A DNA stretch of 64,000 bases from Galbibacter kalidii (GTDB taxonomy: Bacteria; Bacteroidota; Bacteroidia; Flavobacteriales; Flavobacteriaceae), in NCBI RefSeq assembly GCF_026241135.1, contig NZ_JAPFGA010000001.1, forward strand, positions 124,001 to 188,000. The letters run 5' to 3'. The notes under the pieces are model-generated. The model searched no databases, was not told the DNA's origin, and saw only the letters and a program-made list of their open reading frames with translations. A program made the translations under genes and the position numbers. Shown here piece by piece: positions 17,582 to 26,506 of the stretch. Position 1 is the stretch's first letter. Each line of letters starts with the position of its first letter.

Positions 17582-17589
17582 CAAAATTA
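17582..17589 (-). promoter_or_regulatory. -7 promoter box of the GNAT gene
   Basis: TAATTTTG on the minus strand, four bases upstream of the ATG at 17577. Confidence 0.45.
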
Positions 17590-17604
17590 CAAATTTCAAC
17601 CAAT

Positions 17605-17636
17605 CAAAAACGCCCTGCAATTGCAAGGCGTTTTCA
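17605..17636 (-). terminator. terminator of the beta-oxidation operon
   Basis: Perfect 8-base stem AAAACGCC/GGCGTTTT (17607-17614 and 17627-17634) with a 12-base loop, followed on the minus strand by further T residues. It lies about 50 bases after the acyl-CoA dehydrogenase stop. Confidence 0.8.
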
Positions 17637-17684
17637 ACAACAACTAAATTCTAAAATCTAAAAGAATTCAAGAGTAATACTGTT

Positions 17685-19487
17685 TTAGAAACAGTATTTG
17701 TTTTCAGCCGTCACTTTTTCGGCTATGGTATTTCTAAGGGCTACCACATTGGGAAGGTTGGTGTATTTGGTGAAGCGTTTAAGCCCCATCAGCATCATTT
17801 TTTGTTCATCCCCTTCAGCAAACGAAGAAATCCCTTCTTTTCCTTTGGTATTGATCTTCTCAACAGCGTGGAACAAGTTGAGTTTTGCCATGGCGATCTG
17901 TTCTTTCTGACTTTTTTCGCCAAAGCGTTTGGCATTTTTCTCCGTTCGAAGAATAGCAGATTCCGCCATATAGATTTCGATTAAAATATCGGAAGCTGCC
18001 ATTAATAACTGCTGATGTTCTTCCAATTCCGGACCATATTTCTGTACCCCGGCTCCGGCTACCATTAAAAAAGCTTTTTTGAGCTTGGCTAGCATTTCCT
18101 TTTCCTCGGCAAACAACTGAGAATAGTCGGGCATATCAAAAGAAGGAATACCCATGAGTTCATCTTTTACTGCTGCAGCCGGTCCGAGAAGGTCTACATG
18201 TCCTTTCATCGCTTTTTTGATCAGCATACCTACTGATAGCATACGGTTAATCTCATTGGTCCCTTCATAGATCCTGGAAATACGGGCATCTCTCCATGCT
18301 GATTCCATTGGAGTGTCAGCAGAGAAGCCCATCCCTCCAAAAATCTGAATTCCTTCATCTGTACAGTCCTGACAATATTCAGAAACAGCTACCTTTAGAA
18401 TGGAACACTCTATGGCGTATTCTTCTACACCTTTTAATTCGGCTTCCTGATGGGATTCTCCTTCGGATTGGCGAATGGCAATACGATTTTCAATATCCTT
18501 AGCTCCGCGATAAACGGCAGATTCACCTACATAACAGGCTGTGGCCATTTCTGCAATCTTTGATTTGATCGCTCCGAATTTGGCAATCGGTGTTTTAAAC
18601 TGTATGCGGTCATTGGCATATTTTACAGCTTCTGTGATGACTCTTCGTTGAGCATCTAAACAAGCACCTGCTAGTTTGATCCGTCCGATGTTCAAGGCAT
18701 TCATCGCAATTTTAAATCCGTTGCCTCTTTCTGAAAGCATATTTTCAACCGGCACCTTGGTTTCGTTAAAGAATACCTGACGGGTAGAAGAGGAGTGGAT
18801 TCCTAATTTGTGCTCTTCCTCGCCCAGGGTAATGCCATTTTCGGGATCGTTTTCCACAATAAACCCGGTGATGTATTTGTCGTCTTCAATACGGGCAAAC
18901 ACGATAAACAAGTTGGCAAAGCCTGCATTGGAGATCCACATTTTTTGTCCGCTGATGAGGTAGTGTTTACCATCTTCAGAAAGGACAGCCTTGGTTTTTC
19001 CGCTATTGGCATCCGATCCGGCTCCGGGCTCTGTTAAACAGTAAGAACCGAACCATTCTCCGGTGGCCAGTTTAGGTACGTATTTCTTTTTTTGCTCTTC
19101 AGTTCCGTAAAGGGTAATCGGCATAGTTCCTATCCCGGTATGCGCTCCGAAGGCAGTGGCAACAGAGCCTGTGGCTCCCGAGATATAATCACACACCAAC
19201 ATGGTAGTTACAAATCCCATTCCGAGTCCGTCATATTCTTCAGGTACAGCCACTCCCAAAAGACCAAGTTCACCAGCCTTACGCATGATCTCTTCGGTAA
19301 AAGCATAGTCTTTCTTCTCGAAACGCTCTTTGTTAGGCCATATCTCACGATCAACAAATTCCTTGACCGAGTCACGCATCATTTTTTGTTCCTCCGAAAA
19401 ATCTTCAGGAGTAAACACGTCTTCAGCTTTGGTTTCTTTGACCAAAAACTGACCGCCTCTTGTTATGTCTTTTTCTGTTGTTTCCAT
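17685..19487 (-). CDS. acyl-CoA dehydrogenase (long-chain type)
   Basis: FAD enzyme that forms the trans-2 double bond of acyl-CoA, the first step of beta-oxidation. At 600 residues it is longer than short-chain enzymes (about 380) and resembles VLCAD-type enzymes with an added C-terminal helical domain (about residues 440-600). The substrate/FAD segments YCLTEPGAGSDANSGKTKA and WISNAG are present, and RISRIYEGTNEINR holds the expected catalytic glutamate. It is the last gene of the operon and ends before a strong terminator. A 460-base gap with a four-helix-bundle gene separates it from the thiolase gene. Confidence 0.93.
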   Translation of the reverse strand: METTEKDITRGGQFLVKETKAEDVFTPEDFSEEQKMMRDSVKEFVDREIWPNKERFEKKDYAFTEEIMRKAGELGLLGVAVPEEYDGLGMGFVTTMLVCDYISGATGSVATAFGAHTGIGTMPITLYGTEEQKKKYVPKLATGEWFGSYCLTEPGAGSDANSGKTKAVLSEDGKHYLISGQKMWISNAGFANLFIVFARIEDDKYITGFIVENDPENGITLGEEEHKLGIHSSSTRQVFFNETKVPVENMLSERGNGFKIAMNALNIGRIKLAGACLDAQRRVITEAVKYANDRIQFKTPIAKFGAIKSKIAEMATACYVGESAVYRGAKDIENRIAIRQSEGESHQEAELKGVEEYAIECSILKVAVSEYCQDCTDEGIQIFGGMGFSADTPMESAWRDARISRIYEGTNEINRMLSVGMLIKKAMKGHVDLLGPAAAVKDELMGIPSFDMPDYSQLFAEEKEMLAKLKKAFLMVAGAGVQKYGPELEEHQQLLMAASDILIEIYMAESAILRTEKNAKRFGEKSQKEQIAMAKLNLFHAVEKINTKGKEGISSFAEGDEQKMMLMGLKRFTKYTNLPNVVALRNTIAEKVTAENKYCF

Positions 19488-19505
19488 TTTGGATTATAGT
19501 ATTAT

Positions 19506-19930
19506 GTACAAAGTATCAAGTATTAAGACTTTGCACTGTTATTTTATAATAATGATTTTTGAAGTGAATAATTCATTTTACAAACTTCAAAAAGTTCTTT
19601 TATAAGTTGTATTCTTTTTCTACTTGAAAGATTAAGCCTTTCCGTAAGATATAATTGAGTAAGAAGTTCGAATGAAGAACCATTGGAAATTCCTAAAAAT
19701 TGTTTGAATTCCCCGTCAGAATTTCGTCCAGCTCCTTCAGCAATATTTGAGGGAATGGAAGTCGCACTACGTCTTATTTGAGAGGTTAAATTGTATTTTT
19801 CCTCTTTAGGAAATTCAGCTGTTAAAATGTAGCAATTTTCAGTAACATTCATTGCTTTTTGCCATATTTTAAGTTCTTCAAATCGATGCATATTTATAAG
19901 TTTTAAAAATCCATACTTAATACTTTGTAC
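19506..19930 (-). mobile_element. candidate four-helix-bundle cassette A
   Basis: The gene at 19544-19891 is framed by inverted short words: GTACAAAGTATCAAGTATTAAG-type at 19506-19527 and CTTAATACTTTGTAC at 19916-19930, followed by CAATACTCAATAC. The entire gap between thiolase and acyl-CoA dehydrogenase is 460 bases, nearly identical to the 463-base gap of cassette B. The boundary is inferred and no target duplication was identified. Confidence 0.45.
19544..19891 (-). CDS. four-helix-bundle protein (23S rRNA intervening-sequence family)
   Basis: A protein of 115 residues with the family signature SQIRRSATSIPSNIAEGAGR (about residues 37-56) preceded by LKIWQKAM and FPKEEKY. Members (S23/IVP, PF05635-like) form a four-helix bundle; they were first seen in rRNA intervening sequences, and the related Avd protein assists diversity-generating retroelements, but stand-alone versions have no proven role. 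It lies in the same direction as the operon, between thiolase and acyl-CoA dehydrogenase, flanked by inverted short repeats. Those flanks suggest it arrived as a cassette. A second homologue lies about 1.6 kb upstream. Confidence 0.9.
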   Translation of the reverse strand: MHRFEELKIWQKAMNVTENCYILTAEFPKEEKYNLTSQIRRSATSIPSNIAEGAGRNSDGEFKQFLGISNGSSFELLTQLYLTERLNLSSRKRIQLIKELFEVCKMNYSLQKSLL

Positions 19931-19947
19931 TCAATACTCAATACTTT

Positions 19948-21135
19948 TTAATTTATAAACTCATAAACTCCCGCTGCTCCTTGTCCGGTTCCGACACACA
20001 TGGTCACGATACCGTATTTGTTTTTTCGTTTTCGCATTTCATCAAAAAGTTGAACAGAAAGTTTTGCTCCGGTACAACCCAGTGGGTGACCCAGAGCAAT
20101 AGCTCCTCCGTTTACGTTAACGATATCCGAATTTAAGCCTAATTCGCGAATCACAGCTACAGATTGTGAAGCAAAAGCTTCATTGAGTTCGATTAGTTCA
20201 ATCTGATCGAGTTTCATCCCGGCTTGTTTTAAAGCTTTTGGAACGGCTTTAACCGGACCTATACCCATGATTCTCGGTTCTACTCCCACAGCGGCATAAG
20301 ACACCAATCGGGCAATGGGTTCGAGATTTAATTCTTTGACCATCTCTTCGCTCATCACCAATGTAAATGCTGCACCATCACTCATTTGCGATGAATTTCC
20401 GGCGGTCACACTTCCCCCTTGTGCGAAGACGGGTTTTAATTTAGCCAGTACCTCTTTTGAGGTATCGGCACGCGGACCTTCATCGGTATCAACTGTGTAT
20501 GATTTTATAGCCTTTTTACCCTCGCCATTCACATAGGTCTGGTCGATCTTGATAGGAAGAATCTGTTCTTTAAATTTTTCATCTTTGATGGCTTTTAGCG
20601 CCTTTATATGCGAGTTGTAAGCAAATTCATCCTGATCTTCCCTAGATACTTTGAACTGTTCTGCTACAGCTTCAGCGGTGAGCCCCATTCCCCAATAATA
20701 ATCTTCGTTGCCTTCTTTAGCTACTTGATAGTCCGGTACAGGTTTATAACCTCCCATGGGGATATAGCTCATGCTTTCGGCGCCTCCGGCAATGATACAA
20801 TCGGCCATTCCGGATTGGATTTTTGCCGTTGCAATACCTATGGTTTCCAAGCCCGATGCACAATAACGATTGACGGTCACTCCGGGAACGTCTTCGATCT
20901 TCAATCCCATCAAAGAGATCAGGCGTCCCATATTAAGACCTTGTTCTGCTTCCGGCATGGCGTTTCCTACGATCACATCGTCAATGCGTTTTTTGTCCAA
21001 TTCCCGAACCTCTCCCAACATGTGCTGGATGACTTCCGCAGCCAGTTCGTCCGGTCTTTTAAATCTGAATAGCCCACGAGGCGCTTTCCCTACGGCTGTT
21101 CTGTATGCTTTTACTATGTATGCTGTTTTACTCAT
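19948..21135 (-). CDS. acetyl-CoA C-acyltransferase (thiolase)
   Basis: Cleaves 3-ketoacyl-CoA to acetyl-CoA and a shortened acyl-CoA, the last beta-oxidation step. It has 395 residues, a normal thiolase length. The nucleophilic cysteine is in [12 protein letters not shown] (Cys92); the His of GHPLGCTGA (near 350) and the second Cys of [10 protein letters not shown] (near 380) complete the active site. The gene lies between the HAD/hydratase fusion and acyl-CoA dehydrogenase, and both junctions are interrupted by four-helix-bundle genes. It is equivalent to FadA/FadI by function. Confidence 0.94.
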   Translation of the reverse strand: MSKTAYIVKAYRTAVGKAPRGLFRFKRPDELAAEVIQHMLGEVRELDKKRIDDVIVGNAMPEAEQGLNMGRLISLMGLKIEDVPGVTVNRYCASGLETIGIATAKIQSGMADCIIAGGAESMSYIPMGGYKPVPDYQVAKEGNEDYYWGMGLTAEAVAEQFKVSREDQDEFAYNSHIKALKAIKDEKFKEQILPIKIDQTYVNGEGKKAIKSYTVDTDEGPRADTSKEVLAKLKPVFAQGGSVTAGNSSQMSDGAAFTLVMSEEMVKELNLEPIARLVSYAAVGVEPRIMGIGPVKAVPKALKQAGMKLDQIELIELNEAFASQSVAVIRELGLNSDIVNVNGGAIALGHPLGCTGAKLSVQLFDEMRKRKNKYGIVTMCVGTGQGAAGVYEFIN

Positions 21136-21150
21136 TTTATGACGATTTAA

Positions 21151-21597
21151 GACTTCATGACTTAAGACGTAAGACTAATTTGTAGTCAGATTGTCTATAA
21201 ATTTTGAAATCATAGATTGTATTTTGTGAATTTTAGTTTCTAAATGTTTATATGTTTTTTCAGAAAGATATTCTATTTTGTAAGAAATAATGAGTTGAGT
21301 TTCCCATTCATAGGCTGAACCAAGTGCATTTTCCAAATATTGAATAAAATGTTTGTCTGAACTTTTAGCAGTTCCTTCAGCAATATTGGAAGGAATAGAC
21401 ACTGCTGACCGTTGTATTTGACTACTTAGGCCATATTTTTCTGATTTTGGAAAAATTTTAGTTGTTGCATAGGTTTCTTTAGCTAAATCAATACCATCTT
21501 TCCAAATGGTTAACTTTCTAAAGTTATGTTTTGATGCCATTTAATTTAAATTTTAAGTTATTATAGAGTCCTATGTCTTACGTCCTACAGTCTTACA
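21151..21597 (-). mobile_element. candidate four-helix-bundle cassette B
   Basis: The gene at 21175-21540 is framed by oppositely oriented TAAGAC words: GACGTAAGAC at 21166-21175 and GTCTTACGTC at 21575-21584, with further AAGACT/AGTCTT copies on each side. The word set differs from that of cassette A, but the design is alike. Boundaries are approximate. Confidence 0.45.
21175..21540 (-). CDS. four-helix-bundle protein (23S rRNA intervening-sequence family)
   Basis: A protein of 121 residues. It shares FRKLTIWKDGIDLA, FPKSEKYGLSSQIQRSAVSIP and SNIAEGTA with the homologue at 19544-19891, but the rest differs strongly, so the pair is not a recent tandem duplication. The gene lies in the 463-base gap between the HAD/hydratase fusion and thiolase in the operon direction. 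The flanks are dense in TTAAGAC-type words in both orientations. The function is unknown; mobility is inferred from its position and flanks. Confidence 0.9.
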   Translation of the reverse strand: MASKHNFRKLTIWKDGIDLAKETYATTKIFPKSEKYGLSSQIQRSAVSIPSNIAEGTAKSSDKHFIQYLENALGSAYEWETQLIISYKIEYLSEKTYKHLETKIHKIQSMISKFIDNLTTN

Positions 21598-21598
21598 T

Positions 21599-24004
21599 CT
21601 AATTCCTTAGCGGTTTCCCCGTCTTCAACATATGTTGAATGCGTTCTAGCGTTTTTTTCTCTGTACAGAGGCTTAAAAAAGCTTCTCTTTCCAAGTCCAA
21701 TAAGTATTGCTCTGTTACCAATGTTGGTTCAGAGAGGTCACCTCCGGCCATAACGTAAGCCAGTTTGTTGGCGATCTTTTTATCGTGATCAGAGATATAA
21801 TGTCCAGCTTCCATGGAGTCGGTTCCAACGAGGAACATACCCAAAGCTTGTTTTCCCAGTACTTTTACATCTTTTCGTTTCGGTGGTTGTGTATATCCAG
21901 CTTCAGCCATTAACAAAGCGTGTTTTTTGGCTTCGGCTATCTGTCGATCTTTGTTGACCACCACTATGTCTTTTCCTTTTTGGAGGATTCCGCTATCAAA
22001 AGCCTCATAGGCAGAAGTGGCAACTTTGGCCATTCCGATGGTAAGGAAATACTCTTGGAGCACATTCAGTTCTACATCATTTTTATGGAAAGTATCCGCA
22101 GCTCTCAAGGTCATTTCTTTTGAACCACCACCACCGGGGATCACTCCAACACCAAATTCTACCAATCCGATATAAGTTTCAGCAGCAGCGACCACCTTAT
22201 CGGCATGCATGGAAAGCTCACAACCACCACCGAGTGCCATTCCGTGGGGAGCGGCAACGGTTGGTATGGATGAATAGCGCATGCGCATCATCGTATCCTG
22301 AAACGCCTTGATAGCCATGTGTAACTCGTCATACTCCTGTTCAACAGCCATCATAAAGATCATCCCGATATTGGCACCTACGGAAAAGTTGGTCGCTTGG
22401 TTTCCGATGACCAAGCCTTCAAAATCTTTTTCAGCAAGATCAATAGCTTTGTTGAGTCCGGCAATCACATCACCGCCAATGGTGTTCATCTTGCTTTGGA
22501 ACTCACAATTGAGGATACCGTCACCCAAGTCTTCAATAACAACCCCGCTGTTCTTCCATACTTCATTTGATTTTCTGATGTTATCGAGAATGATAAAGGA
22601 GTCTTGTCCTGGTTTTTTTACTTGAGATCGAGACGGAATATCGTAATAATAAGTAGCTCCGTCTTTTACGGTATAGAAGGAAGTATTTCCTTTGGAAAGC
22701 ATATCAGTCACCCATTTTTCGGGTTGTTTACCCTCGGCTTTGATCAGTTCCACGCCTTTTTCAACTCCGATGGCATCCCATATTTCAAAGGGACCGTGTT
22801 CCCATCCAAAACCGGCTTTCATGGCATCGTCGATGCGGTAAAGTTCGTCGGAAATCTCAGGAATACGGTTCTGTACATAGGCAAAAAGCGCAGCAAAGTT
22901 TTTACGATAAAATTCACCTGCTTTGTCCTTTCCGTCAACAAGGATGGAGAAGCGGTCTTTTACTTTATCCACTGTTTTAGTGAGCTCCAGGGTAGCAAAT
23001 TTTGCTTTTTTGTTTGCTGAATACTCCATAGTATCGAGGTCCAGGGAAAGAATTTTACTCTTTCCGTCATCTGATTTTACCTTTTTATAAAAGCCTTGTC
23101 CTGATTTGCTACCCAACCATTTGTTGTCCATCATGGTTTGGATGAAACCGGGAAGTTTAAAAAGATCGTGGGCTTCGTCATCCGGGCAATTTTCATAAAT
23201 CCCATTGGCAACGTGTACCAAGGTGTCCAATCCCACAACATCAACAGTACGGAAGGTAGCTGATTTTGGTCTACCGATAACAGGACCGGTAAGTTTATCG
23301 ACTTCCTCAACGGAAAGCCCCATTTCTTTTACCTGATGAAAAAGACTTTGAATACCGAAGATACCGATTCTATTCCCGATAAATGCGGGAGTATCTTTGG
23401 CCAAGACTGATGTTTTACCAAGGAATTTTTCGCCGTACATCATTAGGAAGTCAACAACATCTTTCTTACAGTCCGGACCGGGTACAACCTCAAAGAGTTT
23501 AAGGTATCGGGGCGGATTGAAAAAGTGGGTTACGGCAAAATGTTCTTGGAAATCCTTACTTCTTCCTTCGTTCATAAATTGAATCGGAATTCCCGAGGTG
23601 TTTGAGGTGATCAAAGTTCCGGGTGAACGGTATTTTTCAACCTTTTCAAAAACACTTTTTTTAATATCAAGCCTTTCAACAACAACCTCAATAATCCAAT
23701 CTACATCCTTGATTCTTGAAAGGTCATCGTCCAGATTTCCGGTTGAGATACGATTAGCAAATTTTTTGCTGTAAATAGGAGAGGGGTTCGATTTTAAAGC
23801 ACTTTTAAGATTGCTGTCTACAATCCTATTTCTCACAGCTTTATCTTCCAAGGTGAGCCCCTTTTTCTTTTCTTTATCGTTGAGTTCTCTAGGTACGATA
23901 TCGAGCAATAAAACTTCAGCTCCTATATTGGCAAAGTGGCATGCTATACCGCTTCCCATAATACCGGAACCTATAACTGCAACTTTCTTAATTCTTCTGT
24001 TCAT
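21599..24004 (-). CDS. 3-hydroxyacyl-CoA dehydrogenase / enoyl-CoA hydratase fusion
   Basis: A bifunctional beta-oxidation enzyme of 801 residues. Unlike E. coli FadB/FadJ, the dehydrogenase comes first: the NAD fold begins VAVIGSGIMGSGIACHF (about residues 8-24), its HAD C-terminal domains cover about 190-430 with the catalytic-type ...AVTHFFNPPRYLKLFEVVPG, and the crotonase-like hydratase domain follows from about 480 with APHGMALGGGCELSMHADKV (oxyanion loop) and GLVEFGVGVIPGGGGSKEM. It hydrates enoyl-CoA and oxidises the 3-hydroxy product for the downstream thiolase. It lies 35 bases after the marR gene, so the regulator and enzyme are co-transcribed. Confidence 0.94.
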   Translation of the reverse strand: MNRRIKKVAVIGSGIMGSGIACHFANIGAEVLLLDIVPRELNDKEKKKGLTLEDKAVRNRIVDSNLKSALKSNPSPIYSKKFANRISTGNLDDDLSRIKDVDWIIEVVVERLDIKKSVFEKVEKYRSPGTLITSNTSGIPIQFMNEGRSKDFQEHFAVTHFFNPPRYLKLFEVVPGPDCKKDVVDFLMMYGEKFLGKTSVLAKDTPAFIGNRIGIFGIQSLFHQVKEMGLSVEEVDKLTGPVIGRPKSATFRTVDVVGLDTLVHVANGIYENCPDDEAHDLFKLPGFIQTMMDNKWLGSKSGQGFYKKVKSDDGKSKILSLDLDTMEYSANKKAKFATLELTKTVDKVKDRFSILVDGKDKAGEFYRKNFAALFAYVQNRIPEISDELYRIDDAMKAGFGWEHGPFEIWDAIGVEKGVELIKAEGKQPEKWVTDMLSKGNTSFYTVKDGATYYYDIPSRSQVKKPGQDSFIILDNIRKSNEVWKNSGVVIEDLGDGILNCEFQSKMNTIGGDVIAGLNKAIDLAEKDFEGLVIGNQATNFSVGANIGMIFMMAVEQEYDELHMAIKAFQDTMMRMRYSSIPTVAAPHGMALGGGCELSMHADKVVAAAETYIGLVEFGVGVIPGGGGSKEMTLRAADTFHKNDVELNVLQEYFLTIGMAKVATSAYEAFDSGILQKGKDIVVVNKDRQIAEAKKHALLMAEAGYTQPPKRKDVKVLGKQALGMFLVGTDSMEAGHYISDHDKKIANKLAYVMAGGDLSEPTLVTEQYLLDLEREAFLSLCTEKKTLERIQHMLKTGKPLRN

Positions 24005-24038
24005 ATTTCTGTGTTGAAATTAATGGGTTGAATATATT

Positions 24039-24473
24039 TTATTTAAATATCTTTTTTTCTGAAATAAGTTCGTTGATCACTTCAGCAACTTTAAAAAAGT
24101 TTTCAAGCTCAGTTTCACTTACATGATTCTTTACCGTTTCATTAAATTTTAAAACCACTTCCTTGGAAGTTTCCCTTTTTTCCTTACCGAAAGAAGTGAG
24201 GTAGATTAAAACACCTCTGCCGTCTTTGGGATTTGGCTTTCTGATAATAAGCCCTTTTTCTTCCATATTCTTTAAAGTCCTGGAGAGACTTGTGCCTTCC
24301 ATGCCCATTTTGGGTCCTAATGCAGTTGAAGGAGTGCCTTTTTCCGGGTCTAAAGACAATAGTGTAAAACCTGTAGCCATGGTGCTATCAAACTTTCCGG
24401 CTTCTTCGTTATACATCTTGGCAACAGCTTGCCATGTAGCCCGCAGTATGTAATCTATTGTTTTGTACTTCAT
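24039..24473 (-). CDS. MarR family transcriptional regulator
   Basis: A protein of 144 residues with the winged-helix core of MarR: LGPKMGMEGTSLSRTLKNMEEKGLIIRKPNPKDGRGVLIYLTSFGKE covers the recognition helix and wing (about residues 52-100). MarR dimers bind palindromes and release them on binding a ligand; in this position an acyl-CoA or fatty acid is a reasonable guess but is not shown. It is the first gene of the beta-oxidation operon, and the perfect palindrome TATGCATGCATA at 24513-24524 lies just upstream of its -7 box, the expected place for an autoregulatory operator. Confidence 0.9.
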   Translation of the reverse strand: MKYKTIDYILRATWQAVAKMYNEEAGKFDSTMATGFTLLSLDPEKGTPSTALGPKMGMEGTSLSRTLKNMEEKGLIIRKPNPKDGRGVLIYLTSFGKEKRETSKEVVLKFNETVKNHVSETELENFFKVAEVINELISEKKIFK

Positions 24474-24492
24474 TTTTTATTGGTGGTGTGCT

Positions 24493-24500
24493 CAAATATA
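24493..24500 (-). promoter_or_regulatory. -7 promoter box of the marR beta-oxidation operon
   Basis: TATATTTG on the minus strand, 19 bases upstream of the marR ATG at 24473. It fits TAnnTTTG. Confidence 0.6.
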
Positions 24501-24512
24501 CAAATAATTTTC

Positions 24513-24524
24513 TATGCATGCATA
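24513..24524. promoter_or_regulatory. candidate MarR operator
   Basis: Perfect 12-base palindrome TATGCATGCATA, separated by 12 bases from the -7 box, which places it in the -20 to -33 zone of the operon promoter. Binding would block transcription; the assignment is by position and symmetry only. Confidence 0.5.
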
Positions 24525-24582
24525 ATAAATAAAGGTAAAAAATTGTTAAATGATAATACAGTTAGGGATTAACTGATAAGAT

Positions 24583-24613
24583 AATAAAAAAACTCCCCAA
24601 AAATGAGGAGTTT
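24583..24613 (-). terminator. terminator of the acyl-CoA ligase gene
   Basis: Arms AAACTCC/GGAGTTT (24590-24596, 24607-24613) with a 10-base loop. On the minus strand the stem is followed by a run of T residues (complement of the A run at 24586-24590), just after the ligase stop at 24637. Confidence 0.8.
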
Positions 24614-24636
24614 GTATAAAAGTATGTTGTGATTTT

Positions 24637-26412
24637 TTATTTGTGTTCGTAGATTTTGTTGTAGAGATCGATATATTTTTCCTTGATGATACGTCTTTTT
24701 AATTTTAGTGTTGGAGTAAGGTGACCTTCTTCTATACTCCATTCGTCCGGAGTGAGTTCAAAACGTTTTATTTGTTCCCAGTGACCAAACTTTTTATTAT
24801 ACAGGTCGACCTCTTCTTGTATTCTTTCTATGAGTTTTGGGTTAGCAATCATTTCTTTTTGACTGTCTCCCAATGCTACACCATGTCTTTTTGCCCATTC
24901 CTGAATAAATTCAAAATTGGGTTGGATCAGGGCTGTTGGCATTTTCTCTCCTTCTCCCATGACCATGATTTGTTCTATAAAACGGGATTGTTTCATTAGG
25001 TTTTCAATAAGCTGTGGGGCTATATATTTACCTCCCGAAGTTTTAAACATTTCTTTTTTACGGTCGGTAATCTTTAAAAAGCCTTCATTGTCGATCTCAC
25101 CGATATCTCCGGTGTGGAAATAACCATCGTTAACTACTTCTTTGGTTTTTTCTTCGTTTTTATAATAACCAATCATAACATTGGGACCTTTACAAAGAAT
25201 TTCACCATCTTGGGCGATCTTTACATCAACACCGGGAAGCATTTTACCTACAGTTCCTATTTTCCAACCGCGATTGTTTTGGTCATTTACCGCTATAACG
25301 GGAGAGGTCTCTGTGAGTCCGTAGCCTTCCATAACCGGGATATTGGCAGCACCAAATACTCTAGAAAGTCTAGGTTGTAGTGCTGCACTTCCGGAAACCA
25401 TGATTTTCAGGTTGCCTCCCAATCCTTTTTGCCATTTACTGAATACCAGTTTTCTGGCAATACCCAATTTAAATTTATACCAACCTCCGTTGGCATCATA
25501 AGGTTGAAATTTATGTCCGAGTTCGATGGCCCAAAAGAAAAGTTTCTTTTTGATGCCGCTTAGTTCGGCTCCTTTAGCATATATTTTGTCATACACTTTT
25601 TCCAGAAGTCGGGGGACGACGGTCATGACGTGAGGTTTTACCTCTTTCAGGTTATCACTGATCTTATCGATGGATTCTGCAAAGTAAATCTTGATGCCAC
25701 AGTATTGGTACAGATAAACAACCATCCGTTCAAAAATATGGCAGATAGGGAGGAAACTCAGCGCTTTGTCTCCTGAATCAAGCGGAACACGTTCTTCACT
25801 TGCCAATACATTGGATACGATATTGTCGTGGGACAACATCACACCTTTAGGTCTTCCTGTGGTTCCGGAGGTATAAATGATGGTTGCCAGATCATCAGGT
25901 TTTACGGCTTCTTTTCTTTTTTCAACTTCATTCTGATTGGAATCGTCTTTTCCTAGTTCTAAAACTTCATTCCAGTTTTTGACACCTTTTAGGTCTTTAA
26001 AGCTATAAACTTCCTTGAGGTTTGGAATGTTTTGTTTGACTGCATTTAGTTTCTCTAAAATATCATCATCAGAAACAAAACAATATGACGCTCCTGAATG
26101 ATTCAAGATATATTCATAATCTTCTTCAGAAATCGTAGGGTAGATAGGAACATTTTGTGCTCCTGTCTGTAAGATACCGATATCGGCAATATGCCATTCG
26201 GTTCTATTGGTGTTGGTGATAGCGGCTATCTTGTCGTTGGGTTGAATACCAAGACGCAACAATCCTCTACTGAATTGATTCACTTTATCAACATATTCTT
26301 GAGAAGATGTGTTCACCCATTCATTTCCATATTTAGTAGAAAAGGCAATGTCTAAATTAAATTTTTCCAATTGATAATATGGAAAATCGAACAAACGGGT
26401 TACTTTACTCAT
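24637..26412 (-). CDS. long-chain fatty acid-CoA ligase (AMP-binding)
   Basis: Activates fatty acids to acyl-CoA through an acyl-adenylate, feeding the beta-oxidation genes next door. It has 591 residues, typical of the ACSL/FAA type. Motifs: ATP/AMP loop TIIYTSGTTGRPKGVMLSHD (about 171-190), GYGLTETSP, the adenosine-binding YFHTGDIGEID, and the hinge DRKKEMFKTSGGKYIAP. Its own terminator and about 95 bases of upstream spacer suggest a separate transcription unit from the marR operon, though they may be co-regulated. Confidence 0.93.
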   Translation of the reverse strand: MSKVTRLFDFPYYQLEKFNLDIAFSTKYGNEWVNTSSQEYVDKVNQFSRGLLRLGIQPNDKIAAITNTNRTEWHIADIGILQTGAQNVPIYPTISEEDYEYILNHSGASYCFVSDDDILEKLNAVKQNIPNLKEVYSFKDLKGVKNWNEVLELGKDDSNQNEVEKRKEAVKPDDLATIIYTSGTTGRPKGVMLSHDNIVSNVLASEERVPLDSGDKALSFLPICHIFERMVVYLYQYCGIKIYFAESIDKISDNLKEVKPHVMTVVPRLLEKVYDKIYAKGAELSGIKKKLFFWAIELGHKFQPYDANGGWYKFKLGIARKLVFSKWQKGLGGNLKIMVSGSAALQPRLSRVFGAANIPVMEGYGLTETSPVIAVNDQNNRGWKIGTVGKMLPGVDVKIAQDGEILCKGPNVMIGYYKNEEKTKEVVNDGYFHTGDIGEIDNEGFLKITDRKKEMFKTSGGKYIAPQLIENLMKQSRFIEQIMVMGEGEKMPTALIQPNFEFIQEWAKRHGVALGDSQKEMIANPKLIERIQEEVDLYNKKFGHWEQIKRFELTPDEWSIEEGHLTPTLKLKRRIIKEKYIDLYNKIYEHK

Positions 26413-26506
26413 AAGGTTGAATGCTAATTATCAGATTTGCAAAATATGAAATTTACGGACTATTTTCAAAAGAACTCATAAAAAAAGGATAGTTACATTG
26501 AAAATA

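Noticed and set aside
19544-21540. The two four-helix-bundle genes as a diversity-generating retroelement
   Set aside because: No reverse transcriptase gene or template/variable repeat pair is visible in the region, so only the stand-alone family assignment is kept.
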